Assembly: GCA_015057525.1 (NCBI GenBank)
Contig: SVEE01000009.1
Span: forward strand, 33,338-97,337
Length of the DNA: 64,000 nucleotides
Source: Lachnospiraceae bacterium
Lineage (GTDB): Bacteria > Bacillota > Clostridia > Lachnospirales > Lachnospiraceae
Reading direction: 5' to 3'
Shown here: positions 8,677 to 18,290 of the stretch, in pieces
Numbering within the stretch: position 1 is the first letter of the stretch
Layout: each line of letters opens with the position of its first letter
Notes under the pieces: generated by a model
The model's database searches: none
Told to the model about the DNA's origin: nothing
Seen by the model: the letters and a program-made list of their open reading frames with translations, nothing else
Program-made: the position numbers and the translations under genes

Positions 8677-9877
8677 TTAATAACTCTCTTGCAGTATCAA
8701 TGGAATCTACTCCGGATTTATTCTTTACAGGAGCAAATTCCTTTTCTCTGTCAACCTCGAAGACCATACAGTCATCCATTTCATGAATTAAATCTAAAGC
8801 AAGCGTTTCAAATTTATAGCCATTTGGCTCGGATGGTTGAATCATATTCTTGTTAGAATCGATATATGGAACGCTCTTTTTCACTCTGTGAAGAGGCATT
8901 TTAAGCTTAAGTGTGTCATGTAAATTTTTTATAGGGAATAAGTAGTTAAGGGTGACACCAAAGCCGTATGCAAGTGAACCGTCTGGATTTTTTTGGTTGC
9001 GCATTTCTTCGGAGAGTTCATAATATTCTATTATGTGTGGCTTATTGTTCTCGAGACAAATTGCTCCCACCTTTTCGTCAGGTGAGGCCTTTCGTACTAC
9101 TTTGGCACCGCAGGTTTTATTCTCAGCTAATGTAGCACCTAAAAATACAGGGTCGGCAATGCCTTGTAAAACGTTATCTACAGCAAATACATTAATCCAT
9201 TCTATGTTCAAATCTGTAATTTTATCTATAAGACCTGCGTTTTCCATTGTGGAAAACCAACCACCGTTGCCATTTGGTGAGAGTGCAATAGATGATGGTG
9301 AACTCATAAGAATTTTGCCATTAAAATCAGTTGCAGGGTTCATTTCTTGAATAAAGAAATGTAGATACTCACTTTTGTATCCGAAGTTATTGTGCTCATT
9401 AAAAAATGAAACTGTGTCGTCGTGGTTTATATCGCTGGTCATAATAAAAAGATGAATCCATGTATCCGTTTCGTTGACAATTTTTAGTGTATGTTCTATG
9501 AGAAGCTGAAAGATAAACAAATCTTTATTGATTCCCATGTTAAATGCACCCTTTGGCTTATCATAGCCAAGTCGTGTCCCTTGACCACCTGCAAGAAGCA
9601 GTAAGCAGAGCTTGCCACTTTTTATTGTTTCTACACCAATTTGATAATATTTATCTCTGGAAAGTTCTATCTTGTCCAAAGAGACGGCGTCGATAGGTGT
9701 AATGATGCTTTCTTTTTTTCTGTTTCCGTTAGATAGGTAATCTGTGAAACTCCAATCAATACTATCTATTTGTGAGAGTAATTTATTTTTATCTTGTTCA
9801 GAAAGCTCTTCATAGAAATTTAGTAGGTGTTCCTGATTATATTTAGTTAGGATGGAACGTATTTCTTGTTCTTTCAT
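8654..9877 (-). CDS. UDPGP-type UTP:sugar-1-phosphate uridylyltransferase
   Basis: A 407-residue protein of the eukaryote-like UDP-sugar pyrophosphorylase family (UAP1/UGP type), not the GalU type. The nucleotide-binding loop LLAGGQGTRLGYDKPKGAF is near residues 95-113. The enzyme couples UTP to a hexose- or HexNAc-1-phosphate. Whether it makes UDP-Glc, UDP-GlcNAc or UDP-GalNAc cannot be decided. A CAGGAGG ribosome site precedes the start. It is followed in the upstream direction by a dolichol-phosphate-mannose-like glycosyltransferase on the same strand, so both may feed the envelope. The last four codons lie inside the terminator hairpin shared with gatB. Confidence 0.87.
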   Translation of the reverse strand: MKEQEIRSILTKYNQEHLLNFYEELSEQDKNKLLSQIDSIDWSFTDYLSNGNRKKESIITPIDAVSLDKIELSRDKYYQIGVETIKSGKLCLLLLAGGQGTRLGYDKPKGAFNMGINKDLFIFQLLIEHTLKIVNETDTWIHLFIMTSDINHDDTVSFFNEHNNFGYKSEYLHFFIQEMNPATDFNGKILMSSPSSIALSPNGNGGWFSTMENAGLIDKITDLNIEWINVFAVDNVLQGIADPVFLGATLAENKTCGAKVVRKASPDEKVGAICLENNKPHIIEYYELSEEMRNQKNPDGSLAYGFGVTLNYLFPIKNLHDTLKLKMPLHRVKKSVPYIDSNKNMIQPSEPNGYKFETLALDLIHEMDDCMVFEVDREKEFAPVKNKSGVDSIDTARELLTKNGYEL

Positions 9878-9902
9878 AAAACCTCCTGAATATGTAAATC
9901 GG

Positions 9903-10634
9903 TTATTTGTTCCTAAGTGTTTTTTTGATTTTTAGTGTATCTTTAAAAATTTTAAAAATTATTTTTGGTGAGAAACGTGATTTCTCACTACGGTCTCTTA
10001 AAAATTTGAGTTCTATAGGCATCTCTATTATTTTGTATCCTTTTTTTGCAGCAGTTGCAAGAATTTCGATATCAAATGCGAAACCTGTGGTTGTAAGGGA
10101 ATGACAGATTGGCTTAATTACAGAACCTTTAAACAGTTTTATGCCAGTCTGTGTATCCTTAATATTCAAGTTAAAAAGTAACTTTAGAATTATAAAATAT
10201 CCAAAGCTTAATATTTTTCTGGAAAGCGGATAGTCAAGCTTGGATTTTTTGTGCATTTTAGAACCAATGGCAATATCTGCGTCAGTGGCCTGTAATGCTT
10301 TAAGGAAGTATCTTAACATAGAAGGATTTAATTCTAAATCGGAATCCAAAAATGCAATATATTCGCCGTTCGCTTGATTGACTCCGGATGTTATTGCGTA
10401 TCCTTTGCCCTTGTTATCTTCATAAGATATATATTTAATTCGTGAATCCTCAACAGAGGCTTCTTCCATTTTTAGTTTTGTGTTGTCAGCACTGCCATCA
10501 TTAATTGCGATAATCTCATACTTCTTTACGAATTTAGAAATAATTTCGGAAGTTTTCAGTAGGTTATCCTTGATATGATTTTCTTCGTTATATGCTGGCA
10601 TGATTACTGATAAGTATATTTTTTTGTCACTCAT
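9903..10634 (-). CDS. polyprenyl-phosphate glycosyltransferase, GT2 (DPM1-like)
   Basis: Read from the internal ATG at 10634, this is a 243-residue protein beginning MSDKKIYLSVIMPAYNEE. It has the GT2 motifs IIAINDGSADNT and AFLDSDLELNP, and the family-typical SRKILSFGYF and QTGIKLFKG. Such enzymes move a sugar from a nucleotide to polyprenyl phosphate. The longer frame from 10700 adds 22 hydrophobic, Phe/Ile-rich residues that look like translated untranslated region. There are no C-terminal membrane helices, so it is like DPM1 rather than GtrB. It lies 25 bases downstream of the pyrophosphorylase gene. Confidence 0.85.
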   Translation of the reverse strand: MSDKKIYLSVIMPAYNEENHIKDNLLKTSEIISKFVKKYEIIAINDGSADNTKLKMEEASVEDSRIKYISYEDNKGKGYAITSGVNQANGEYIAFLDSDLELNPSMLRYFLKALQATDADIAIGSKMHKKSKLDYPLSRKILSFGYFIILKLLFNLNIKDTQTGIKLFKGSVIKPICHSLTTTGFAFDIEILATAAKKGYKIIEMPIELKFLRDRSEKSRFSPKIIFKIFKDTLKIKKTLRNK

Positions 10635-10815
10635 AAAATTACATCCAGTCTTACAAAATATGATAATAAAAGTATATTTAATAATCAGAAAAGTATTCAA
10701 TAAATGAATATATTTGAAACATTTCTGAAAAAATATTCATTTAAGTATAACACAGTAGATATGAAAATACAATAAAGCAAAAGGTGCGCATATAGTTGCA
10801 AAAAGTATTAATAGG

Positions 10816-10844
10816 TTGTTTTTTAAATAAAAATAATGTATTAT
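10816..10844 (+). promoter_or_regulatory. probable promoter of the LCP gene
   Basis: TTGTTT, then 17 bases, then TATTAT, about 60 bases before the LCP start. The match is moderate in an AT-rich stretch. Confidence 0.45.
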
Positions 10845-10903
10845 ATAAAAGTATGTAAAATGATGTATGTTTGATAAAGGCTTTTAACGAAAGGTTGATG
10901 AAT

Positions 10904-12004
10904 ATGAGTAAAAAAAGAAAAAAAGGAATGAATTCTAATGCAAAGTGGGGAATTGCCCTTGTTGCTGAGATAATAGTTCTTATTATAATGGCAGTATGCT
11001 ATGGTAATTTATGGATTAAATCCAAAATTGCAGAAGTTAATATACAGGAAATAGAGGAAGAGGACATTGTTGTCAATGAAGGTATTAATGAAGACCAAGA
11101 GTCATATACAAACATTGCTCTTTTTGGACTCGATGCAAGAGATATGGGTTCTGGAGCGCTTCAGGCTGGTAACAGAAGCGATAGTATAATGATTGCCAGT
11201 ATTAACAATGAAACAAAAGAAGTAAGGATAGTGTCTTTGTATAGAGATTCATTTCTTGAAATAGAGGATGAGGATGGTTCTTGGTTAACTAAGGTCAATG
11301 CAGCATATGCATACGGTGGCCCTGAACTTGCCATTAACACTATAAATGCAAATCTTGATTTGCATATAACAGATTATGTTGCTGTTAACTTTCAGGCTCT
11401 TTCTGAAGCTATAGACGTGCTTGGTGGTATACCTATACATTTGGACAGTAATGAGCTTCCAATGCTTAACGCAGCAATAACAGAACAGATAAGTATAACA
11501 GGTAAGAATGTCGATGGAATATTCGAACCAGGTGATTATATTTTGAATGGTACTCAGGCTACAGCTTACGCTCGTATAAGAAGTACAGATCAGGGCGATA
11601 TAACAAGAACTGAAAGACAAAGAGAAGTAATATTTAAAGTTATGGAGAAGGCAAAGTCATCTAATTTAGGTACAATCAATGATGCTCTTGATGCAGCTCT
11701 TCCTTATGTGCTTACAAGCTTCAGTGAGGATGAACTTTACGACATGGTTACAGATGTATTAGATTATGAAATTTCCCAGACTGCGGGATTCCCATTTGCT
11801 TATTATCCATATTCTCATCCTACAAGTGGTTCTATATTGGTTCCTGCGGATTTGACATCAAATGTAACAGCTCTTCATGAATTCCTTTTTGGAACACAGA
11901 GCTATGTTCCATCTCAGAAGGTTCAAGATATAAGCTCATCTGTTCAATACGAGACTGGTGTTGGAGCTCAGGAGATAGATATAACACCTTATTTACCAGA
12001 ATAA
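10904..12004 (+). CDS. LytR-CpsA-Psr (LCP) family polymer ligase
   Basis: A 366-residue protein with a short basic N-terminus, one transmembrane segment (about residues 15-36) and an extracellular LCP domain. Family marks are IALFGLDARD, the Asp in NRSDSIMIASI, the Arg in LYRDSFLEI, and RTERQREVI. LCP enzymes attach lipid-linked teichoic acids or capsules to peptidoglycan. That fits the polymer synthesis and export genes at the start of this window, though the two are not adjacent. I chose the ATG at 10904 because GAAAGG (10889-10894) is nine bases upstream; ATG 10898 is an alternative. Confidence 0.9.
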   Translation: MSKKRKKGMNSNAKWGIALVAEIIVLIIMAVCYGNLWIKSKIAEVNIQEIEEEDIVVNEGINEDQESYTNIALFGLDARDMGSGALQAGNRSDSIMIASINNETKEVRIVSLYRDSFLEIEDEDGSWLTKVNAAYAYGGPELAINTINANLDLHITDYVAVNFQALSEAIDVLGGIPIHLDSNELPMLNAAITEQISITGKNVDGIFEPGDYILNGTQATAYARIRSTDQGDITRTERQREVIFKVMEKAKSSNLGTINDALDAALPYVLTSFSEDELYDMVTDVLDYEISQTAGFPFAYYPYSHPTSGSILVPADLTSNVTALHEFLFGTQSYVPSQKVQDISSSVQYETGVGAQEIDITPYLPE

Positions 12005-12048
12005 AAGCAATAAAAAATCAGACCTAAGGTCTGATTTTTTATTGCTTT
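12004..12048. terminator. bidirectional terminator between LCP and phosphofructokinase genes
   Basis: A perfect inverted repeat: AATCAGACC, a TAA loop, then GGTCTGATT, extended on both sides by A/T-rich complementary arms with a central T-run. It serves both converging genes, whose ends touch it. Confidence 0.92.
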
Positions 12049-13268
12049 TATATTAGATGTGAAATATCTAAATAAGATGTAATTCCATCTTTATAGTTAG
12101 TATCAACTTCACCTTTAACAAGGGGAGAAAGGTAAGTTATCATATCAGCTGTTACATCGTTACCCTCTTGATTAATCCATTGGCGAGGGACTTCCTTAGC
12201 CTTGTTGGCTACATTGGCAACTGGTGTAAATTTAATTTCACATGAGTAAGGAGCATCAGATGTACGAACTATAGAAGTCATAAATGCAGAATTTCCATCT
12301 TCTGTGAATTTAACAGCGGAATAACCCAAGTTGAAGGATTCATCTAAATCTGTTTTTGACGTCATGTGACCTGCACAGCGTTGTAACACGTTAACTTCTA
12401 CAGAACGAACCTTAACACCGAGACGTTCTTTGACAAGGTTCTCAAGACACTTTCCAGTTCCACTTAACTGAGCATGTCCGAATTTGTCTGCGGCAGCTTC
12501 AGTTGCAGATAAATAATTGCCATCCTTATCTCGTATACCTTCAGAAACAGCAACTATTATGTTGCGTGTTGTAGGTAAAAGAGACTGTAAGTCTGAAATA
12601 AATTGTTCTTTGTCGAAAGCAACCTCTGGTAGATAAATGAGATGAGGGGCTTTACTGAAATTTGTTCTAGCTAAAGCGGAAGCTGCTGTGAGCCATCCTG
12701 CATCTCTACCCATGACTTCGATGATGGTTACGCTTTCTACATCATATATGTATGTATCGTATGCTATTTCCCTGATGCTTGTTGCAATATACTTTGCCGC
12801 AGAGCCAAAACCAGGTGTGTGGTCTGTTTCAATAAGGTCGTTGTCTATGGTTTTTGGTACGCCAGCAATGAGAATATTGCTGCCAATTGAAGTGGCATAT
12901 TTGGAAAGCTTAGCAACAGTGTCCATGGAGTCATTGCCACCAATATAGAAAAACGCACCAATGTTCATTGTATTAAAGAAATTAAAAATTTCTTCATATA
13001 TGTCTTTGTTATCTGCCATGTCAGGTAATTTGAAACGACATGACCCTAAATACATTGCAGGTGTTTTAATCAGATTATTAATGAAATCTTGATCCTTGCC
13101 TGTTAAGTCTATGGTTTTGTTTCTTAATACACCCTGTATACCGTGTATTGAACCGTATATTTTGTCATATTTGTCACTATCTTGAACGCCCTTTATGACT
13201 CCTGCAAGGGAAGCGTTGATGGCGGCTGTAGGACCACCTGACTGGGCAACTAAGCAATTCATTTTCAT
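12048..13268 (-). CDS. 6-phosphofructokinase, probably pyrophosphate-dependent
   Basis: A 406-residue phosphofructokinase-fold protein starting MKMNCLVAQSGGPTAAINAS. The residues that set the phosphate donor are readable: GGNDSMDT has Asp where ATP enzymes have the Gly of GGDGS, and PKTIDNDL has Lys where ATP enzymes have Gly. Both changes are known marks of PPi-dependent enzymes, so reversible PPi-linked phosphorylation of fructose 6-phosphate is likely. GAGGAAA precedes the first ATG. It stands alone between a terminator and the 6S RNA region. Confidence 0.9.
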   Translation of the reverse strand: MKMNCLVAQSGGPTAAINASLAGVIKGVQDSDKYDKIYGSIHGIQGVLRNKTIDLTGKDQDFINNLIKTPAMYLGSCRFKLPDMADNKDIYEEIFNFFNTMNIGAFFYIGGNDSMDTVAKLSKYATSIGSNILIAGVPKTIDNDLIETDHTPGFGSAAKYIATSIREIAYDTYIYDVESVTIIEVMGRDAGWLTAASALARTNFSKAPHLIYLPEVAFDKEQFISDLQSLLPTTRNIIVAVSEGIRDKDGNYLSATEAAADKFGHAQLSGTGKCLENLVKERLGVKVRSVEVNVLQRCAGHMTSKTDLDESFNLGYSAVKFTEDGNSAFMTSIVRTSDAPYSCEIKFTPVANVANKAKEVPRQWINQEGNDVTADMITYLSPLVKGEVDTNYKDGITSYLDISHLI

Positions 13269-13303
13269 GGTTTTTCCTCACTTTGATTTTTTATAAGAAT
13301 ATC

Positions 13304-13332
13304 ATATTAAATTATAAAAGGCTATATGGCAA
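13304..13332 (-). promoter_or_regulatory. probable promoter of the phosphofructokinase gene
   Basis: On the minus strand: TTGCCA, 17 bases, TAATAT, about 36 bases before the start codon. Confidence 0.5.
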
Positions 13333-13406
13333 AAGGTATTTGGTTATTTTGACGAAAAAAGTCAAAAAAACAGGAGAATAAATGAAGAAAATGGATAAAT
13401 ATTTAC

Positions 13407-13435
13407 TTGAAAATAACATATACTTAATATATAAT
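13407..13435 (+). promoter_or_regulatory. strong promoter of the 6S RNA gene
   Basis: TTGAAA, exactly 17 bases, then a perfect TATAAT. It predicts transcription from about 13442, just before the closing stem of the RNA. Confidence 0.8.
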
Positions 13436-13441
13436 TATCTT

Positions 13442-13650
13442 ATAAATCAGTACATTACATATATATCTGGGTTGTTCGATAACTCCTGTTTATTTTGAAC
13501 CTACATTTACTTTAAACGGGATTCCTATATTTGTAACTGGATGTCAGGCCTCCGATTGCAGTGGAAGGCAGAAGGTTATATGCGGTCGCCCACCTAGCTT
13601 TGCTAGGAGTCAAAAGGCAGGAAACGGCAGCTCGGATATATATGATTTAT
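13442..13650 (+). ncRNA. ssrS: 6S RNA
   Basis: No protein is encoded here. A perfect 17-bp closing stem joins 13458-13474 (CATATATATCTGGGTTG) to 13628-13644 (CAGCTCGGATATATATG), with G-U pairs allowed. The flanking CTGGGTTGTTCG on the 5' side and ACGGCAGCTCGGA on the 3' side match the conserved 6S pattern (in E. coli CUGAGAUGUUCG and GCGGCAUCUCGGA). The size, about 190-200 nt, is right, and the long double-stranded rod with internal loops fits. 6S RNA imitates an open promoter and binds RNA polymerase in slow growth. Promoter upstream and terminator downstream make it an independent unit. Identification is from memory of the family, not from a covariance search. Confidence 0.85.
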
Positions 13651-13653
13651 AAT

Positions 13654-13681
13654 AAGCAGTAGCTAAACTGCTTTTTTTTTG
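13654..13681 (+). terminator. terminator of the 6S RNA gene
   Basis: AGCAGT, a 6-base loop, ACTGCT and then a run of eight further T. It ends directly before the ribosome site of the next gene, which therefore needs its own promoter or read-through. Confidence 0.85.
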
Positions 13682-13692
13682 GGAGTTTATTG

Positions 13693-16035
13693 ATGAAGAA
13701 AAAAGTTAGATCAATATTAATAGTATTTCTTGTACTTTCACTAGTAACAATAGTGTTTCACGAAATCAAAAATGTCATATCGAAAAAAAAGGATGACAAA
13801 CCGGTTCAAAGTCCTGTAACTACAGAGGCTTCAGTTGAAGAAGCGTGTTATTCTTATAATGATGTAGAGGATATGGTTGCACATCTTGCCAGTGATGATG
13901 ATACTGAGGCAGCTCTTGACCGATTGATAGATCCTTTAACAGCAAGTCAATCCATAAATGTCTTATACATAAAGAATGTTGTGAGTACAATTAAACTTTC
14001 AACAGATGTATACTCTGGAGTTTTAGGAGATAAGGCTGATGAAGCTTTGGTAACTGTAAGTGAGTTTGATGAGATATACCACAATATTGCTGATACAGGC
14101 ATGGTAGATGGTCTTAGTCGTCATGATATTTTTGTGTACAAGATTATTACAGATGAAGTTACAGCAGAAAAAAGTATTTCTGATGGTTTGGAAGAGTATA
14201 GTTTAGATATAGATGTTTCAGAACAATATTTAAATAAAATTATAGATGTTTATATTAAAAATGACAGAGTTTTTAAAGTTAACGGATATGGAAATAGTCA
14301 GTATGTTATTGAGAATGCCTTTTTAGTATCCATAGAGGAGAACAAATGCACTATACTTTATGATGATATGACAAAGAACTTTGATATACCTATGCAGGAG
14401 GCTACTCCAACTGATTCTGTGCCTGAGTCAATTGTAGACGCTAAACCAGGTAGTGTTGTTAAAGTGACCGTGGATAACAATGGTGTTGTGGCAATAGAAG
14501 AATTGACTGATGTTATTTCGGCTAGAGTATTATCTGTAAGTGACACATCATTGTCTGTGGAAAATCATGGTAACTTTACATATGACAAAAACTTTCGTAT
14601 TTACAATAATTTGAATGGGGCATATTGTGAGTCGTCCATTCCTATTATCACTGGCTATAAAAATGTAAACATATATAAGTCAGGTGACAAAGCTATAGCT
14701 GCAATAGTGGATGAAGAAATTGTTTCAGAAGAAATACGAGTAATTCTTTCTAATGATAGCTATAGCTCTTATGAGTTTTCAACAGTTCAGGTTACCAGCC
14801 AGTATGCTTTTAAAGTGGTATATTCTGCTGAGGAAGAACAAAACTATAATGCAGGTGACGTATTAACAATAAATTATAGCGATTATGAGGATGGACAAAT
14901 TATTTCCATTGAACCAATTGTTCCAGATGGAAAATTGCAGGTGCTTAATCTAAATCGCTCTTGTGGGAATCCAACTTACAGTGGAAGACTTGTAGTTAAT
15001 GTTTATTCGGAATATTTAAATGTTATTAATGTTGTATCCATTGAAACATATCTTTACAGTGTAGTGTCAAGTATGGCATCAGCGGATACACCGGATGAAG
15101 CGTTAAAGGCGCTTGCAGTTTGTGCCAGAGGATATGCATATTCTAAATTTAAAGACGGAAGCTTTTCTGATTACAAGGCACATCTTGATGACTCTAGTTT
15201 GTGTCAGCTTTATGGTGATGCGGTGGTGTCAAATAACGCAATTAAAGCGGTGAAGGATACATATAACATAGTGCCTGTATACGATGGCACAGTTATTGTA
15301 CCATTAACTTTTTCAACTTCCTGCGGAATGACTTGTACTAACGAAGAGATATGGGGTGGTTCTGCGTATCCTTATCTTGAATCCAATGTTGAAACTATGG
15401 AAAAAGAAACCATAGATTTATCTGCGGAAGAAGATTTTATTAGTTTTATGGAAGATAGTATGGGGTACGACACAATAGAGAAGGATTTGCCGTTTTACAG
15501 ATGGTCAATTTCTTATACAAAGGAAGAAATTTCCCAAGCGATTAATTCTATGCTGGAAGAAAGAATTAGTATGTCGGCAGACAACATAAAAATAATGGAT
15601 GAAGACGGCGATTTTGAATCAGGTGAAATAACTGATATAGGTCAGGTTAATTCTATAACAGTTACTGAAAGAAGTGTCAGTGGCGTAGTAACAACGCTGG
15701 TGATTGAAGGCTCAGAAGCAACGATTCAGGTGACAGGACAGACAAATGTGAGAAACCTTATTACACCTGTTAATCAGCAGATAGTACGTCAGGACGAGAA
15801 AGCATTAACTGGATGGACATCTTTACCTAGTCCATTTTACTATATTGAGTCAACGGATGTAGGCTATGTTATACATGGTGGTGGATTTGGACACGGCGCA
15901 GGAATGAGTCAAAATGGTGCAACTATTTTGGCAAATGAAGGGTATAATTATAAATATATATTGAGACATTATTATTCATATATAGATTTCTCTGGTATAT
16001 ATGATTTTACAGAAGATACAGAAGAATCAGAATAA
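13693..16035 (+). CDS. large SpoIID/LytB-domain cell-wall protein
   Basis: A 780-residue protein with an N-terminal signal anchor (about residues 5-22). The C-terminal half carries the SpoIID domain: YLYSVVSSMASADTPDEALK followed by the AVCARGYA helix, and GFGHGAGMSQNGA near residue 732. SpoIID enzymes cleave glycan strands already stripped of peptides. Classical SpoIID has about 330 residues; here some 400 residues of unrecognised, mostly beta-rich sequence come first. GGGAG at 13681-13685 fits the ATG at 13693 better than the overlapping TTG. Neighbours give no sporulation context, so a vegetative wall role is equally possible. Confidence 0.8.
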   Translation: MKKKVRSILIVFLVLSLVTIVFHEIKNVISKKKDDKPVQSPVTTEASVEEACYSYNDVEDMVAHLASDDDTEAALDRLIDPLTASQSINVLYIKNVVSTIKLSTDVYSGVLGDKADEALVTVSEFDEIYHNIADTGMVDGLSRHDIFVYKIITDEVTAEKSISDGLEEYSLDIDVSEQYLNKIIDVYIKNDRVFKVNGYGNSQYVIENAFLVSIEENKCTILYDDMTKNFDIPMQEATPTDSVPESIVDAKPGSVVKVTVDNNGVVAIEELTDVISARVLSVSDTSLSVENHGNFTYDKNFRIYNNLNGAYCESSIPIITGYKNVNIYKSGDKAIAAIVDEEIVSEEIRVILSNDSYSSYEFSTVQVTSQYAFKVVYSAEEEQNYNAGDVLTINYSDYEDGQIISIEPIVPDGKLQVLNLNRSCGNPTYSGRLVVNVYSEYLNVINVVSIETYLYSVVSSMASADTPDEALKALAVCARGYAYSKFKDGSFSDYKAHLDDSSLCQLYGDAVVSNNAIKAVKDTYNIVPVYDGTVIVPLTFSTSCGMTCTNEEIWGGSAYPYLESNVETMEKETIDLSAEEDFISFMEDSMGYDTIEKDLPFYRWSISYTKEEISQAINSMLEERISMSADNIKIMDEDGDFESGEITDIGQVNSITVTERSVSGVVTTLVIEGSEATIQVTGQTNVRNLITPVNQQIVRQDEKALTGWTSLPSPFYYIESTDVGYVIHGGGFGHGAGMSQNGATILANEGYNYKYILRHYYSYIDFSGIYDFTEDTEESE

Positions 16036-16054
16036 TTTAGGGAATTATCAGTGT

Positions 16055-16894
16055 ATGAAAAATGTGATTGAAGAAATCAGAATCTTTTATAGAAAAGCAA
16101 CACAGGATAGCCTGACCGCATATGCGGCTCAGGCCACCTTCTATGTGTTGCTTTCTTTTTTTCCGTTTATTATTTTGCTTATAAGGGTAGCTTCAAGATT
16201 ATCATTTACCAGAACCACTTTAGTGTCATATATTCTTGGTATTGTACCTGATGAGTTGAATGATTTTGTGATGTATATAATGAGAGATATATTGTATTCT
16301 GAAAGCAACTCATTTACAGTAATTACAGCGCTTGTGTGTATATGGTCAGCGGGACGAGGATTACAAACCTTAACTTATGGCTTTAATAAAATATATAAAG
16401 TGGAAAAAAATAAAGGTTATTTGATAACAAGGCTAATGAGTATTTTATATACAATAATATTTTTGCTTATGTGCATTGCAATAATGATAATTTATCTTTT
16501 CGGAAAGCAGATAGCAGAGGCTATTATCAATAAGTGGCCTGCTTTTGACAATGCAACAACCTTGATTTTAAGTATGAAGGGACTGTTTTCTTTTGCTATT
16601 TTATTTGTGTTGCTTCTGATTTTTTATTATCAGCTTCCAGGTAGAAAGGGGCAGTTTAAGCATGAACTTTGGGGAGCATTTGCTGCGTCAGTTGCGTGGA
16701 TTTTAATGACAAGATTATTTTCGTTTTATATTAGGTACATGGCTAAGGATTCCTATATGTACGGAAGTATGACATCAGTTATACTTATTATTATATGGAT
16801 ATATATTGGGATGCAGATTATTTTTTACGGTGCTGAAATAAATTATTATGTAACAAAGCGGAAGTTGGCTAATTTTGTTGACACTAAAAAATGA
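16055..16894 (+). CDS. YihY/BrkB family inner membrane protein
   Basis: A 279-residue protein with about six membrane segments and the family pattern: [20 protein letters not shown] near the start, [19 protein letters not shown], and a late [26 protein letters not shown] spread over the final helices. The function of YihY proteins is unsettled; they are not RNase BN as once claimed. The start at 16055 follows an AGGGA box; a longer frame would overlap the SpoIID-like gene by 35 bases. It is probably co-transcribed with that gene. Confidence 0.88.
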   Translation: MKNVIEEIRIFYRKATQDSLTAYAAQATFYVLLSFFPFIILLIRVASRLSFTRTTLVSYILGIVPDELNDFVMYIMRDILYSESNSFTVITALVCIWSAGRGLQTLTYGFNKIYKVEKNKGYLITRLMSILYTIIFLLMCIAIMIIYLFGKQIAEAIINKWPAFDNATTLILSMKGLFSFAILFVLLLIFYYQLPGRKGQFKHELWGAFAASVAWILMTRLFSFYIRYMAKDSYMYGSMTSVILIIIWIYIGMQIIFYGAEINYYVTKRKLANFVDTKK

Positions 16895-16958
16895 ATATGC
16901 GATAATTAACATCACTGGATTAACAGTTAAACATCAAATTATTTTGGAGGTATTAATA

Positions 16959-18194
16959 ATGTACGGATTTGAAGAAGTTCAGGCTATGGACCCAGAAGTG
17001 GCTGCAGCTATGACTGATGAGATTAACAGACAGAATGATAACATTGAGCTTATTGCATCAGAGAATATAGTTTCTAAGGCTGTTATGGCAGCTATGGGAA
17101 GCCCACTTACTAATAAGTATGCAGAGGGATATCCAGGTAAGAGATACTATGGTGGATGTGAGCATGTAGATGTTGTTGAGGATTTAGCAAGAGAAAGAGC
17201 AAAAGAGCTTTTTGGATGCGAATACGTTAATGTTCAGCCACACTCAGGTGCTCAGGCAAATATGGCAGTATTCTTCTCAATCATGGAGCCAGGCGATACA
17301 TTTATGGGTATGAATCTTGCTCATGGTGGACACCTTACTCATGGTTCACCTGTTAACATGTCAGGTAAGTATTTTAATGTGGTACCTTACGGAGTAAATG
17401 ATGATGGATTTATAGATTATGATGAGGTTCGTAGAATTGCTTTAGAGTGTAAGCCAAAGCTTATTGTTGCAGGTGCATCTGCATATGCAAGAGCAATTGA
17501 CTTCAAGAAATTTAGAGAAATCGCAGATGAAGTTGGCGCAGTACTTATGGTAGATATGGCACATATTGCAGGTTTAGTAGCAGCAGGCCTTCATGAGAGT
17601 CCAATCCCATATGCTCATGTTACAACAACTACTACACATAAGACTTTAAGAGGTCCTCGTGGTGGTATGATTTTATCTAGCAACGAAGTTAATGAGAAAT
17701 ATAACTTTAATAAGGCAGTATTCCCTGGTATTCAGGGTGGTCCTCTTATGCATGTTATTGCAGCAAAGGCAGTTTGCTTTAAGGAAGCTTTAACAGATGA
17801 GTACAAGGCATATCAGGCACAGGTTGTTAAGAATGCAGCAACACTTGCACAGGCTCTTAAGGAAAGAGGATTTAAGATTGTTTCGGACGGAACTGACAAC
17901 CATCTTATGCTTGTAGACCTTCAGAATCTTGATTTAACAGGTAAGGAAGTTGAGAAGCTTCTCGACTCAGTTCATATTACAGCTAACAAGAACACTGTTC
18001 CTAATGACCCTAAATCACCTTTTGTTACAAGTGGTATCAGACTTGGTACACCAGCTATTACAACAAGAGGTGCAAAGGAAGACGATATGCTTGTTATTGC
18101 AGATGCTATTAAGGCAGCTGTTATCGATAAGGATAATGAGAAGGCTATGGCACTTGTTAAGAGTATTACAGATAAGTACCCATTATACGCATAA
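16959..18194 (+). CDS. glyA: serine hydroxymethyltransferase
   Basis: A 411-residue PLP enzyme that interconverts serine and glycine with tetrahydrofolate, feeding one-carbon units to purines and thymidylate. Visible marks are [39 protein letters not shown], and the PLP-lysine segment [16 protein letters not shown] start it at the ATG at 16959 with GGAGG at 16946-16950; the longer frame from 16875 overlaps yihY and adds residues not seen in the family. Codon choice is biased as in highly expressed genes. Confidence 0.97.
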   Translation: MYGFEEVQAMDPEVAAAMTDEINRQNDNIELIASENIVSKAVMAAMGSPLTNKYAEGYPGKRYYGGCEHVDVVEDLARERAKELFGCEYVNVQPHSGAQANMAVFFSIMEPGDTFMGMNLAHGGHLTHGSPVNMSGKYFNVVPYGVNDDGFIDYDEVRRIALECKPKLIVAGASAYARAIDFKKFREIADEVGAVLMVDMAHIAGLVAAGLHESPIPYAHVTTTTTHKTLRGPRGGMILSSNEVNEKYNFNKAVFPGIQGGPLMHVIAAKAVCFKEALTDEYKAYQAQVVKNAATLAQALKERGFKIVSDGTDNHLMLVDLQNLDLTGKEVEKLLDSVHITANKNTVPNDPKSPFVTSGIRLGTPAITTRGAKEDDMLVIADAIKAAVIDKDNEKAMALVKSITDKYPLYA

Positions 18195-18244
18195 TTCTAC
18201 TTGAGATAAAAGGAAGCAAGTACTTCCTATAAAGTAAAAAAATA

Positions 18245-18273
18245 AGGCTGCTGCATGTTTTCATGAGCAGCCT
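18245..18273 (+). terminator. hairpin after glyA, probable terminator or attenuator
   Basis: AGGCTGCT pairs with AGCAGCCT and CATG with CATG around a TTTT loop, with one bulged G. Only a short, interrupted T stretch follows (TTGTG), so termination may be partial before ftsH. Confidence 0.6.
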
Positions 18274-18290
18274 TTGTGATTGGAGAAAAT

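Noticed and set aside
13347..13367. Small TTTTGAC/GTCAAAA hairpin
   Set aside because: The stem is short and AT-rich and sits between divergent promoters; no role can be supported.
13440..13650. SRP RNA or RNase P RNA as an alternative to 6S RNA
   Set aside because: The SRP GGAA/AGCAG helix 8 pattern and the RNase P core motifs are absent; the closing stem and CUCGGA end fit 6S.
16001..16054. Longer N-terminus for the YihY-family protein
   Set aside because: It overlaps the SpoIID-like gene by 35 bases and begins with residues not seen in the family; the internal ATG has an AGGGA box.
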